From positions 124,001-188,000 of the forward strand of contig CANMKE010000005.1 of assembly GCA_947498325.1 (NCBI GenBank): 64,000 nt of DNA. The letters run 5' to 3'. A model generated the notes under the pieces. The model saw only the letters and a list, made by a program, of their open reading frames with translations. It did no database searches and was not told where the DNA came from. Position 1 is the stretch's first letter. Every line of letters begins with the position of its first letter. This DNA comes from an uncultured Persicobacter sp. (GTDB lineage Bacteria; Bacteroidota; Bacteroidia; Cytophagales; Cyclobacteriaceae). Shown here piece after piece: positions 18,176-27,444 of this stretch. A program made the translations under genes and the position numbers.

Positions 18176-18212
18176 AAAAATGGGTCTTTCAGTGGAGAGG
18201 CCCATTTTTTTT
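18176..18212 (+). terminator. Rho-independent terminator
   Basis: Arms 18181-18190 and 18195-18204 pair over ten positions with G-U pairs; A and T runs flank the stem. It closes the DUF4332/DUF937-like operon. Confidence 0.88.
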
Positions 18213-18303
18213 GTTTGATACTGAAGGAGTGGACAAGGTTTTTATACTGAAATGTACTATTAGGATGATATTTTATTAATTTTGAGGATTAATCTTAGAC
18301 TAC

Positions 18304-19410
18304 ATGAAAGAAAACCTCCGAATTATCCGCAATTGCCTCATTATCTTGACCGTGGTAGTGATTGCGGGTATCCTAACCATGCTTTCCTCTATATTTGTTC
18401 CATTGGTGCTTGCCCTGTTTTTGGCCATCCTGTTTCAGCCCATTATGGATCTTTTTACCAAATGGAAATTCCCCACCGTTGTTTCGGTAACATTGATTGT
18501 CTTAATTTTAACGACCTTTATCGTCTCTTTCGGTGCGGTGGTAATCAAAACAGGCACTCAGTTTGGGAAAGAACGGCAGAAATATTTCAACCAGATCGGT
18601 GCGAAAATGGAGGGGATGGTTGAAACGGTGAATAAGGTTCCTGGTTTGCATGATTTCAACACCTCGGGTATTGTTGCGGAAGTCTCCAAGTTTATTTCTT
18701 TTGAAAAAATATGGAGCAGTGCCCAAGTGCTTGTTAATGCGGTAGGTGATTTTTCCTCCGCCTTTGTCATTATGTTGCTTTATTTATTGGCGTTGTTGGG
18801 AGGATCGCAGAAGTACACCTCCTACTTTAATCAACTCCAACGAAGTGAGAAAGAGCGGGTACATGAGGCAGGTGCTTTCTCCCGACAATTTCTCAAAGTG
18901 CAAAAAGCCATTGTTACCTATATTAAAGTGAAAACCAAGGTAAGCCTGCTGACAGGCGTTTTGGTTTGGCTGGCCTGTGTGATCTTTGGTGTGGACTTCG
19001 CAGTTTTCTGGGGATTTTTGGCCTTTACACTGAATTTTATTCCTTCTATCGGAAGTATCATCGCCACGGTTCCACCCGTGCTATTAGGCTTGGTACAGAT
19101 AGAATCATCCCTGTTTCTCCTGATTTTTTCCGGCTTAATTGTAACCATTCAGTTTTTCTGTGGAAACATTCTTGAACCAAAATTGCAGGGTAAGGAATTA
19201 TCGCTTAACACTGTTACGGTTATTTTCGGACTGGTCTTTTGGGGATATATTTGGGGAATTACAGGAATGTTGCTTTCCGTTCCGTTAATGGTGATTTTGA
19301 AAATGCTGATCTCCATGATTCCAGGCTCTGAGGTATTGATTAAGCTGATGGAAAGCCCCGAGGAGACCGATTGTATTCATTTGCCCAACCCTATCGAAAC
19401 CTTAAACTGA
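18304..19410 (+). CDS. AI-2E-transporter-family (PerM/YdiK-like) membrane protein
   Basis: A 368-residue inner-membrane protein of the AI-2E exporter/PerM family. About eight hydrophobic segments flank a charged periplasmic or cytosolic region near residues 90-150. The family block LAFTLNFIPSIGSIIATVPPVLLGL and the C-terminal WGYIWGITGMLLSVPLMVILKM are clear. Members include AI-2 exporters and Na+/H+ antiporters, so the substrate is unknown. The next gene starts within a few bases, so the pair is probably co-transcribed. Confidence 0.9.
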   Translation: MKENLRIIRNCLIILTVVVIAGILTMLSSIFVPLVLALFLAILFQPIMDLFTKWKFPTVVSVTLIVLILTTFIVSFGAVVIKTGTQFGKERQKYFNQIGAKMEGMVETVNKVPGLHDFNTSGIVAEVSKFISFEKIWSSAQVLVNAVGDFSSAFVIMLLYLLALLGGSQKYTSYFNQLQRSEKERVHEAGAFSRQFLKVQKAIVTYIKVKTKVSLLTGVLVWLACVIFGVDFAVFWGFLAFTLNFIPSIGSIIATVPPVLLGLVQIESSLFLLIFSGLIVTIQFFCGNILEPKLQGKELSLNTVTVIFGLVFWGYIWGITGMLLSVPLMVILKMLISMIPGSEVLIKLMESPEETDCIHLPNPIETLN

Positions 19411-19417
19411 CGTGAGC

Positions 19418-20584
19418 ATGAACCCTGATTTTGACAAAATTGTTGATCGCAAACCTTATAATAATGTGAAATTTGGCTTGAGAAAAGCCTATTTCGGAAC
19501 CGAAGATATCGACCCGCTATGGGTTGCAGATATGGATTTTGAAGTTGCCGAACCCATTAACAATGCGATTGTGAAGCGGGCAGCGCATGCCGTATATGGC
19601 TACCCATTTGCCGATGATGACTTCAAGGCATCGGTATGTGACTGGCAGTGGAAACAAAATCAGTGGAAAGTTGCCCCGGAGTGGGTCAGTGGATTGCCTG
19701 GTGTGGTGCCCGCACTGCTGACGGCTGTACTTTCGTTCAGTGCGCCTTCAGACGAAGTCATTGTGCAGCCTCCCGTTTATTTTCCCTTTTTTGATGTCAT
19801 TGAATCTGTTGGCAGGAACGTGGTCAAAAATCCATTGATACTCAATAATGGCAGGTATGAAATGGATTTTGATCATTTGCAAAAGATGATTACCGATAAA
19901 ACAAAGATGCTCTTGCTTTGTAATCCACACAATCCTTCTGGAAGAATGTGGACCAAATCGGAATTGACAAAGCTGGGAGAAATCTGTGCTCAGCATCAGG
20001 TGTTAATTATTGCTGATGAAATTCATTCCGACCTCACGTTGGGTGGAAGAAAACATCAGCCCATTGCGAAAATCAGTCCGCAAATTTCCGAGATTACCGT
20101 AACATGTTCATCGGCGAGCAAAACCTTTAATTTGGCAGGTTTAACCTGTGCCTACACCATCATTTCATCGGACACTCTTCGTCGAAAGTTTGATAAAATG
20201 TTGTCCATGACGCACCTTTTCATCAGTAATGTTTTTGGACTGGAGGCCACATCGGCAGCCTATAGGTCAGGGAGCGGGTGGCTCGAAGAATTGAAGCTTT
20301 ATCTGGAGGAAACGATTGCGCAAATGGAGGTGTTTTTTCAGGAAAATTTACCTCAGGTAAAAATGATGAAGCCCGAAGCAGGCTATTTGGTGTGGCTGGA
20401 TTTTTCGGCTTGTGGGGATCCAAAAGCAGTGCGAAAAAAATTGATTGAAGAAGCCAGGGTGGGCTTAAATCATGGGGGCAGCTTTGGGACTGAAGGAGAA
20501 AATTTTCACCGGATAAATATTGCCGTCCGGAGAGCGGAAGTCTTCAGTGCCCTGAGTAGAATTCAGAAAGTATTCAGCAATTAA
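19418..20584 (+). CDS. PatB/MalY-type PLP-dependent C-S lyase (cystathionine beta-lyase-like)
   Basis: Fold-type I aminotransferase-like enzyme of 388 residues. PLP-binding features are CNPHNPSGRMW, ADEIHSDL and the Schiff-base Lys in SSASKTFNLAGL. The DPLWVADMDFEV opening is typical of the PatB/MalY branch, which cleaves C-S bonds of cystathionine or cysteine conjugates. An in-frame GTG at 19412 is an alternative start; ATG at 19418 gives the expected N-terminus. Probably in an operon with the AI-2E family permease. Confidence 0.92.
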   Translation: MNPDFDKIVDRKPYNNVKFGLRKAYFGTEDIDPLWVADMDFEVAEPINNAIVKRAAHAVYGYPFADDDFKASVCDWQWKQNQWKVAPEWVSGLPGVVPALLTAVLSFSAPSDEVIVQPPVYFPFFDVIESVGRNVVKNPLILNNGRYEMDFDHLQKMITDKTKMLLLCNPHNPSGRMWTKSELTKLGEICAQHQVLIIADEIHSDLTLGGRKHQPIAKISPQISEITVTCSSASKTFNLAGLTCAYTIISSDTLRRKFDKMLSMTHLFISNVFGLEATSAAYRSGSGWLEELKLYLEETIAQMEVFFQENLPQVKMMKPEAGYLVWLDFSACGDPKAVRKKLIEEARVGLNHGGSFGTEGENFHRINIAVRRAEVFSALSRIQKVFSN

Positions 20585-20597
20585 TCTGACAGGATGG

Positions 20598-20939
20598 TCA
20601 AGCGGGCTTTTTAACAATCAGGCAAATGGACGGCTTAAAAATGGATTCATTATAGTAATAATCAATCACATCAAAATCCCAATATTTGCCTGTGAGTTTT
20701 ATGCGCTGTAATTCTTTGTTCAATAACCAAGTTGGCCCTTGCACCTCAATAGTATCGATAATCGAAGCAATGTTTCCATTGAAATTGATTTCGATATTTG
20801 CATTATTTTGCCCTTGGCGTTTTAATTTGATGACGCAGGAATTCGACTGATGATATATCTGACCATTAAGATCTGAATATTTTTCAGATAACTTGCTCAG
20901 CATTTGATTAACGACTTTCCTTGATTTTAAATCCAGCAT
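20598..20939 (-). CDS. Hypothetical protein
   Basis: A 113-residue soluble protein without a recognised domain. It begins with a helix (SRKVVNQMLSKLSEKYSD) and continues as beta strands (SNSCVIKLKRQ, ANIEINFNGNIASIIDTIEV, GKYWDFDVIDYYYN). It is convergent with the PatB-like gene (13 bp between stops) and has no terminator hairpin that I can see. Confidence 0.55.
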   Translation of the reverse strand: MLDLKSRKVVNQMLSKLSEKYSDLNGQIYHQSNSCVIKLKRQGQNNANIEINFNGNIASIIDTIEVQGPTWLLNKELQRIKLTGKYWDFDVIDYYYNESIFKPSICLIVKKPA

Positions 20940-21134
20940 CTGTTTCTTTATTACTTCTATGTTAGATATTACGTAGTCAGGACGATCAAGATCAAGTTTT
21001 TGTTGTCTATTTTTTACCTTTATTGCAGGCAGATATTAAAAATGCTTTAAATTAATTCGATCTTCATATCCTTTTAATATCCCATGCGGTTTACTGCTTT
21101 TGTCAGCTAAAAAGTCCATTAGAATTATCGTTTT

Positions 21135-21863
21135 ATGTGTTACCATGTTAATGTCAATACCAACGGAAAACAGATCAGCGATCAGTTTGATTTAAGCATT
21201 CCCCTGGGCTTTCATTTTCCGCCAATTCATCATCAGTCAGGCTTTGATTTCCCGCAATTACCCATCACCACCCATCAGGGTGTTTTGCAATTGGCAAGCT
21301 GGGGATTGGTGCCTGAGTGGGTTAAAAGCCCTGATCAAGCGATGAGCATGAAAAGTGCTACCCTGAATGCACGTGCAGAAAGTATTTTCCAGAAACCCGC
21401 TTTTGCGGAATCGATGGTCAACCGGCGTTGCTTGGTTTTTCTGACAGGATTTTTTGAATGGCAGGCTGTTGGCAAAAATAAATACCCATTTTTTATTCAT
21501 TGTCCCGAGCGGCCAATCATTCCGATGGCAGGAATTTTCAGTCATGATCCACTAAAAATATCAACAAATGAGAAGGATATGACTTTTTCGATAGTCACCG
21601 TTCAGGCTAATGCATTGATGTCTAAAATTCACAATACCAAACAGCGTATGCCCTTAATTCTGAAGGATGATCAATTATCTGCATGGATGGCCCCTGAGAG
21701 CAGTCAGAAAACTCTGAAGTCGTTGATGTTACCTTATGACGGGCCGATGAAAGCGCATTCAGTAAAATTGAGACTACAACAGGGTAGATTTGTAAATGAG
21801 GCCACAGCAACCGATCGGGTAGATTACCCTGCATTAGCATTTAAGCAAGGTCGATTGTTTTAA
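21135..21863 (+). CDS. SRAP-domain protein (YedK/HMCES-like abasic-site sensor)
   Basis: A 242-residue SRAP protein. Family members form a thiazolidine crosslink between Cys2 and abasic sites in single-stranded DNA. The key parts are visible: Met-Cys at the N-terminus (MCYHVN), ARAESIFQKPAF, RCLVFLTGFFEWQ with the conserved Glu, and IHNTKQRMPLIL with the conserved His-x-Arg-Met-Pro block. It lies immediately upstream of the condensin operon in the same orientation; the operon's -33 element begins 4 bases after this stop codon. Confidence 0.93.
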   Translation: MCYHVNVNTNGKQISDQFDLSIPLGFHFPPIHHQSGFDFPQLPITTHQGVLQLASWGLVPEWVKSPDQAMSMKSATLNARAESIFQKPAFAESMVNRRCLVFLTGFFEWQAVGKNKYPFFIHCPERPIIPMAGIFSHDPLKISTNEKDMTFSIVTVQANALMSKIHNTKQRMPLILKDDQLSAWMAPESSQKTLKSLMLPYDGPMKAHSVKLRLQQGRFVNEATATDRVDYPALAFKQGRLF

Positions 21864-21866
21864 TGC

Positions 21867-21895
21867 TTGCCTTTCATTTTTTTCTTGTATTTTTG
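21867..21895 (+). promoter_or_regulatory. Promoter of the MksFEB-like operon
   Basis: TTG (21867-21869), 18-base spacer, TATTTTTG (21888-21895) fits the Bacteroidota consensus. It predicts a start near 21902 and a leader of about 28 bases before the GTG start at 21930. Confidence 0.55.
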
Positions 21896-21929
21896 AGCGC
21901 AAATTTAATCTTTTACGAAAAAAAGCAAG

Positions 21930-23171
21930 GTGCCTGCATTTCAATCAGCGGAACAACTATTACGTGATATAGGTGGCAAACGGGAGCGTCTGATCATCAA
22001 TTACCTCTTTGTGAATAAGCACGGGCGGTTTGATGTATTGGCCGATTTGCTCGAGGGTGATGAACGATTTCTTCACCGTATGATTGCCAAAAGTATATTG
22101 GTCAAAAGGGACGAATGGCTCTATTTGGATGATCGGATTTTATCCTTTCTCGAGCGATTCCTGGAAGTTAATGAGGATATTCAGAACTATGAGGTCGATG
22201 AAAAAATTGGTGCTATTGCCCTAAACATCCGACTTTTTCAGGAGGAAAATGCCTGGAAACGAAAGGAAGTCTTTTTGCAAAAAGTAAAAAAGGCAATGAG
22301 TTCGCTCGGGCGGGTGGTTAAAAGGAATGTGATTGATCTGGGCAAACAGGTTCAAATGGACTATAAAACCGAGGTGAACCCGAAGGTTAAAGAGATCAAA
22401 ATTTCTGAGCATAATAATAAGGCGGTGAAACTCCGCAAACTGATCGAAGGTATCGAAGACCTGTTGGAGAACCGGGTGTTTTTTCAGGAAGCGAATGATG
22501 AGATGCTCAACAGACTTTCGGTAGAATTGCGCTACGATTATTTACGCGATGCCAAAGTCAATCTTCGGGAACTTTCACAGGAAATCGTAGGGTACCTGAA
22601 TAGAATTCAGGCCATGCAGGCGGTTCATCGGAAATTGCAGGAAGTTAAGCGACTGAAGGATCTTTTTGAGCTCGAAAAGCGGAGTAATGTGGAAGCGCTG
22701 ATTCAGCAACAGCAGGGACTCTTCTTTGCTCCTCGTCTTTTTATTTCGACGCCCCCAAGCCTTGAATTTCTTCGATCGGATCAGGGCCATGCGATTATCA
22801 GCAAGGTAGCGAATAAACTCCGACATCGGGCGCGGCAGAACAGCAGTAAATCTGGGGTAATGGCGAAGAAAGCGTTAGATACCACGGCTGTAAAAGAAGC
22901 GCGGATCAATTACTTTAAGTTGCAGCAGGAGTTTTTTAAGGGTGATAAAGATTTATTTCAATTTTTATTGGCCTTCCCTTTCGAAACGAATGGAAGTTTG
23001 GAAGATCGGGTGAAAATATTCTGTAAAATGGCTTTGATGTATGAGGACAGGATGTTCTTTACGGGTATTACTGAAGTGCATGAATCCTTGCGTTATGGTG
23101 TGATTTTACCTCGTGACCCACGAAAATCTAAATCAGAAAGAATAGAAAATACTAATTGGTTCAAGGCATAA
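21930..23171 (+). CDS. MukF/MksF/JetA-like condensin kleisin subunit
   Basis: A 413-residue, mostly helical protein. An N-terminal winged-helix-like part (LIINYLFVNKHGRFDVLADLLEGDERFLHRMI) is followed by a charged helical middle and a C-terminal globular segment, as expected for a kleisin bridging SMC heads. Identification rests chiefly on gene order: it is followed by a MukE-like and an SMC-like gene. The start is GTG at 21930; no ATG is available upstream before an in-frame TAA. First gene of the operon. Confidence 0.75.
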   Translation: MPAFQSAEQLLRDIGGKRERLIINYLFVNKHGRFDVLADLLEGDERFLHRMIAKSILVKRDEWLYLDDRILSFLERFLEVNEDIQNYEVDEKIGAIALNIRLFQEENAWKRKEVFLQKVKKAMSSLGRVVKRNVIDLGKQVQMDYKTEVNPKVKEIKISEHNNKAVKLRKLIEGIEDLLENRVFFQEANDEMLNRLSVELRYDYLRDAKVNLRELSQEIVGYLNRIQAMQAVHRKLQEVKRLKDLFELEKRSNVEALIQQQQGLFFAPRLFISTPPSLEFLRSDQGHAIISKVANKLRHRARQNSSKSGVMAKKALDTTAVKEARINYFKLQQEFFKGDKDLFQFLLAFPFETNGSLEDRVKIFCKMALMYEDRMFFTGITEVHESLRYGVILPRDPRKSKSERIENTNWFKA

Positions 23172-23174
23172 CTG

Positions 23175-23729
23175 ATGGAAAATATAAAAAAAATAATTGC
23201 TCCTGTATTCGATGTTTTAAGTCGGGGAGGCTTTCTGAGCGCAAATACCAGCCGTTTGGAACACCGAAAACTTTATGGTAAGGTAGAGGAGCATTTTGAG
23301 CAACTTCATGAATATTACCTTGCCTTGGGCTTCCACCTTCAGCATGGGCATAATTATTTCTACTTTACCCGCGAGGAGCAAAAGTATGCTACGGAGGAAA
23401 AGTTGGAGCGATTTTATAAGTATATCGACATATTGGCATTTTTTGCCGATTATTTTCAGGGTTTTGGTGAAGGCTATCGATTTTCAACTTCCGACCTGGA
23501 GCAAAAGTGTAAGGTGGATACCAATTTGAGTGATCAGCTGAAGGTGATCATCCCTGAGGGAAGCACCTATTATGATAAAGCAAGACGAGTGGTTAAGCTG
23601 ATGACCGATCGGGGATTTTTCATCTGTGAAGATGATGAACGCGAAGACTACAAGGTGCTTTCTGCCTATAATTACTTACTGGATTTGATTAAACTCATTG
23701 ATATTGATGAAGACGAGACAACTAAATAA
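23175..23729 (+). CDS. MukE/MksE/JetB-like condensin subunit
   Basis: A 184-residue acidic helical/winged-helix protein, for example FSTSDLEQKCKVD followed by VVKLMTDRGFFICEDDEREDYKVLSAYNYLLDLIKLI, typical of MukE-like subunits that bind kleisin. It starts 3 bp after the kleisin stop and overlaps the start of the SMC gene, consistent with a fixed-stoichiometry complex. Function inferred from the operon context and length. Confidence 0.75.
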   Translation: MENIKKIIAPVFDVLSRGGFLSANTSRLEHRKLYGKVEEHFEQLHEYYLALGFHLQHGHNYFYFTREEQKYATEEKLERFYKYIDILAFFADYFQGFGEGYRFSTSDLEQKCKVDTNLSDQLKVIIPEGSTYYDKARRVVKLMTDRGFFICEDDEREDYKVLSAYNYLLDLIKLIDIDEDETTK

Positions 23730-26700
23730 GCTGATATTTATTAATAGTGCTTCGGTGGCTTACAGCGAAGTTGCCTTGGATGGAAATATTCACTTTGTGG
23801 GCTCGAATGGGTTTGGAAAAACCACCGTTTTACGGGCGATTCTGTTCTTTTACAATCCCAGCGACCGAAAGCGAGATTTGGGGATTCGGGAAGATCAGAA
23901 GGCATTTTCTGAGTATTACTTCGAGCGTTCAGACTCCTATATTATTTATGAGGTCAATCACGAAGCAGGGCCATACTGTTTGGTGCTCTACAAGCGAAAT
24001 GGGCGTTTGCACGTGCGTTTTGTTGAGTCGGCTTATCAGCGTGATTGGTTTATTGCTGATTATCAGGCCAACGATCAGGCGGAAGTTTGGCAGAATATTC
24101 AGTCAGCAGGTATAGCTATCGTTCCTGAGGAAATTACGCGGTTAGGTCATTTGCGTCAGATTCTTTATGGGGCAGGGGCAGAGAAAATCTGGCGTCGTTT
24201 CGCCCTTTTCAAAATGCACTCGGGAATGCAAAAGCGAAAGACCAACAATATCCCTTTGGCGATTTCGAATATTTTCCGCAGCTCTCGTCTGGATTCAAAC
24301 TACATCAAAAAATCAATTATTGATGCCGTGTTTTATGAATCCATCAAGCCTCTCGATTTGTCTGTTATTGAGCGACAACTCGCCCGTTTCCGAAACGACC
24401 TCAAAGATCTTGATAGTTATCAGTCGCAGGAAGATGTGGCTAAAGAGATTATTCGTCAGTTTAATGAGTTGGAAGAATTAAAGCATACGCTCGATACTAC
24501 TGCGACCAATTTAGGGCATAAATTGAAAGAAGTCCGGGCCAAAATTGACCGTATTGATACGGATATGGAAGGTTTTCAGCAGCAGATGACTGAAGAAGAT
24601 GGGAAGCTGAAAGCTTTGCAAACTACCTATGATGAACAGCTTGGTCGCTTGAATGGTGAAATTGCCGTGCTTAAAAATGAACTGACGGAAACGGAGCGAT
24701 TGAAATCCTTCTTTAAGGATAAGGATATTGAGACGTTGGTGAATAAGGTTAAAGGCAAGTCGCTGAAAGAAAAACAATTGATCAAGCTGAAAACTTCTTT
24801 GGAGGAAACAGGCCGAAAAGTTCAGGATGTTGCGGTATACTTTGAGAATAAACTTGCCCGCCTTGAAAATGAAAAATTAGCCTTCGAAAGTCAGTTTTCC
24901 GAAAAAAGGCACCTGGCTCAGGCCACATTATTAGAGGCTAAAACGGCCGAGAATGAGCTTTTTGAGCAGACGAAATTGGAGATTGAGGATCAGTTTTTAC
25001 AACGAATTGTGCCTTATGAGAAGGAAGTTGCGGAAAAACGTGCGCAGTACACCGATCTTCAGAGCAAGCTGCGAGAGGTAGAAAAGCAACCTTTGGTATC
25101 GAAGGAGCATCAGCAATTACTTCAGGAAATTGGGGATCTTGAACAGCAGGGACTCAGCTGGGATCATGAACATAAAATGCTGTTGCAGGAAATCAGCAGC
25201 AAAAAAGAACTTTATGCGCTAAAGGTAAAGCATCTGGAGTCAGATACTCACGCACAGAAAAAGCGCCTGCAGAAATCTTATGTCAGTACCGAGGAGCAAC
25301 TTCACAAAGTTGAAACGCAGCTGAAAGGATATGAGGGGTCGTTGCTTTCTTTTTTACATGAGCAGGTCGATGGCTGGGAATCACATTTGGGCAAAGTACT
25401 GAAAGAAGAAGTTCTGTTTTCGAAAAATCTTTCGCCTGCCTTTGATCCCGATCAGTCGAATAACTTATTTGGATTATCGCTTAATCTGGCAGACTTACCG
25501 AGCACCTCGCATTCTATCGAACAGCTCGAAGCACTAAAAAAAGGTTTTTCCAAACAGTTGAAAAGTATTGAGGTAGAGTTGTCGCAGCTCGAAGCTCACT
25601 TCCTGAAAGAGTCTGAAGAGCTTCAACAGGCGATAGGATTACCGGTGAAGAAGCTACAGAATCGGGTCGATCAGTTGCGCTATGATCAGGAACGCTGTCA
25701 GGTGCAGGTAAAAAACCTGAAGTTGGAAGTTGATGCGCTGTCGCAAAAAGAGCAGGCGGTTCACGCAGAAAATTTGCATCAGATACACCTTCAGCTGGAT
25801 GAGGTTGAGGGAGCGTTGAAAGGAGCGGAACAGCAATTGCAGGCTGTAAAGCAGCAACAGAAGGAGGAGTTGCTGGCGCTTCAGGGGCGTCATCGTACCA
25901 CCTTGGCACAAGCGGAAGAACATTGCTCCAAACAATTGCAGGGAATTGCCCAAGAGGCCAAGGAGCGTTTGAAGCTGTGGAAAGAAGAAAAAGAGGATAT
26001 ACGCAAGGATCGCGATGCCCAAATGGCAGGGAAAGGCATCGATCCTGATCGTGTTCGGATGCTCGAACATCAAATTGAAACGCTGACAGCCGAGTTGGAG
26101 GAAATTGACGATGAGGCCATTGAATTGGTGAATCGATATAAGTTTGCGCAGGAACGTTACCTTGATGTTGAGCTGGATAATGTTAGAAAGTTAGCAGATG
26201 CCGAAGGTAAGGTCAATCAGTTGGCGGAGGATTTCCGACTGAAATCTGCAGGTGGTAAAAGGGCGGTTAAAGAACTTCAAATGCAAATGGGGCAACAGCG
26301 ACAGTTGCGAAAAGAGTTGAACGCCCTGATTGCGCAGGATTTTGAATATTTCAAAACCGGAGCGCATTCAGTTTACCATGTTTATCAGCATTTGATTGAT
26401 CATCCGAAAGGGGAGAACACCCACGGATTGGAACTCAAGGAAAGTATACATTTAATGAACAGCCATTTCAGCAGGCTGACGGTTGAAACGACTCAGTTAC
26501 AGCGTAAATTGAATAAATTTACAGGCTTGTTTTCTTTGAATAACTTCTTGAATTTCCCGAAAAAATTAGAGAAGGATCAGGATTATCTTGATTTTGTACG
26601 CTATCATTTGGAGCCATTCGTGACCAATAATATGGTGGAGCTGGCACGTAAGCAATTGGAGAAATTGCATGCAGATACGATCAACGACATCGCCCGGGAG

Positions 26701-27393
26701 GTGAAGGATTTTTCTACCCACTCTACAGAAATTCATGCGGTAATTGCTCAGATCAATGCTGATTTTGAATCGAGTAATTTTGTGGGCGTAGTTAAAAGTA
26801 TTCAGCTGGACTTTCGGGAGAAAAATGCGGGCGTGATTCAACTGATGCGGAAAATAAAAAAATTGACTGAAGATCATCAGTTTGGGGCGCAAGCGGGCAT
26901 GTTCAATAAAGGGCTGTCCGAAGATATCAGTCAGGAGTCGATTAAATTACTGACACAGTTAAAATCAGCCATTGATGATGCCCCCAAAAAAATCATTTCA
27001 ATCCATGATACTTTTGACCTTTGGTTCAGGGTTGAAGAAAATAATAATGATACCGGTTGGGTGGAAAAATTATCGAATGTGGGCTCCGAAGGAACTGATG
27101 TGATGGTGAAGGCGATGATCTACATTACACTGCTAAATGTATTTAAATTGAATGCTTTCCGAACCGACAGTAACTATTGCATACATTGTATGATTGATGA
27201 GGTGGGGAAATTGTCGGATCGCTACCTTCGTGAACTGATCAATTTCACCAATGATAAAAACATCCGCTTGATTTTTGGTTCTCCGAACGAAAATGATCCA
27301 CTGATCTATCAGCATGTTTATAAGGTGCATCGAGAGGATGACCATATTCAGGTGATTGAGCTTATTGGCGAAGAGCAACAGGAAGCCTCCTGA
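23707..27393 (+). CDS. MukB/MksB/JetC-like SMC ATPase
   Basis: A 1228-residue SMC-like ATPase. Walker A is GSNGFGKTT at residues 32-40; Walker B is in CMIDEVGKLSDRYL close to the C-terminus; between them are two long coiled coils (about residues 220-1000) separated by a central hinge-like region. A C-motif-like GSEGTDVMVKAM precedes Walker B. ATP-driven DNA loop extrusion or compaction is the known activity. ATG at 23707 was preferred over the TTG at 23698; it overlaps the MukE-like gene by 23 bases. No JetD-type nuclease gene follows: the operon ends in a terminator. Confidence 0.88.
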   Translation: MKTRQLNKLIFINSASVAYSEVALDGNIHFVGSNGFGKTTVLRAILFFYNPSDRKRDLGIREDQKAFSEYYFERSDSYIIYEVNHEAGPYCLVLYKRNGRLHVRFVESAYQRDWFIADYQANDQAEVWQNIQSAGIAIVPEEITRLGHLRQILYGAGAEKIWRRFALFKMHSGMQKRKTNNIPLAISNIFRSSRLDSNYIKKSIIDAVFYESIKPLDLSVIERQLARFRNDLKDLDSYQSQEDVAKEIIRQFNELEELKHTLDTTATNLGHKLKEVRAKIDRIDTDMEGFQQQMTEEDGKLKALQTTYDEQLGRLNGEIAVLKNELTETERLKSFFKDKDIETLVNKVKGKSLKEKQLIKLKTSLEETGRKVQDVAVYFENKLARLENEKLAFESQFSEKRHLAQATLLEAKTAENELFEQTKLEIEDQFLQRIVPYEKEVAEKRAQYTDLQSKLREVEKQPLVSKEHQQLLQEIGDLEQQGLSWDHEHKMLLQEISSKKELYALKVKHLESDTHAQKKRLQKSYVSTEEQLHKVETQLKGYEGSLLSFLHEQVDGWESHLGKVLKEEVLFSKNLSPAFDPDQSNNLFGLSLNLADLPSTSHSIEQLEALKKGFSKQLKSIEVELSQLEAHFLKESEELQQAIGLPVKKLQNRVDQLRYDQERCQVQVKNLKLEVDALSQKEQAVHAENLHQIHLQLDEVEGALKGAEQQLQAVKQQQKEELLALQGRHRTTLAQAEEHCSKQLQGIAQEAKERLKLWKEEKEDIRKDRDAQMAGKGIDPDRVRMLEHQIETLTAELEEIDDEAIELVNRYKFAQERYLDVELDNVRKLADAEGKVNQLAEDFRLKSAGGKRAVKELQMQMGQQRQLRKELNALIAQDFEYFKTGAHSVYHVYQHLIDHPKGENTHGLELKESIHLMNSHFSRLTVETTQLQRKLNKFTGLFSLNNFLNFPKKLEKDQDYLDFVRYHLEPFVTNNMVELARKQLEKLHADTINDIAREVKDFSTHSTEIHAVIAQINADFESSNFVGVVKSIQLDFREKNAGVIQLMRKIKKLTEDHQFGAQAGMFNKGLSEDISQESIKLLTQLKSAIDDAPKKIISIHDTFDLWFRVEENNNDTGWVEKLSNVGSEGTDVMVKAMIYITLLNVFKLNAFRTDSNYCIHCMIDEVGKLSDRYLRELINFTNDKNIRLIFGSPNENDPLIYQHVYKVHREDDHIQVIELIGEEQQEAS

Positions 27394-27410
27394 TTGTAGA
27401 TTGAAAACAG

Positions 27411-27444
27411 AAATGGCACTTGCGGAAACAAGTGCCATTTTTTA
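27411..27444 (+). terminator. Bidirectional terminator
   Basis: Perfect 12-bp arms AAATGGCACTTG (27411-27422) and CAAGTGCCATTT (27429-27440), loop CGGAAA, T tract after. It lies between the condensin operon and the convergent LeuA/CimA gene. Confidence 0.95.

Noticed and set aside
25514-26073. Antisense frames inside the SMC ATPase gene
   Set aside because: They mirror the coiled-coil codon pattern of the sense gene and have no family match.
21930-27393. Complete Wadjet (JetABCD) defence system
   Set aside because: No toprim-type JetD follows; the operon ends at a terminator, so I report only a three-subunit condensin.
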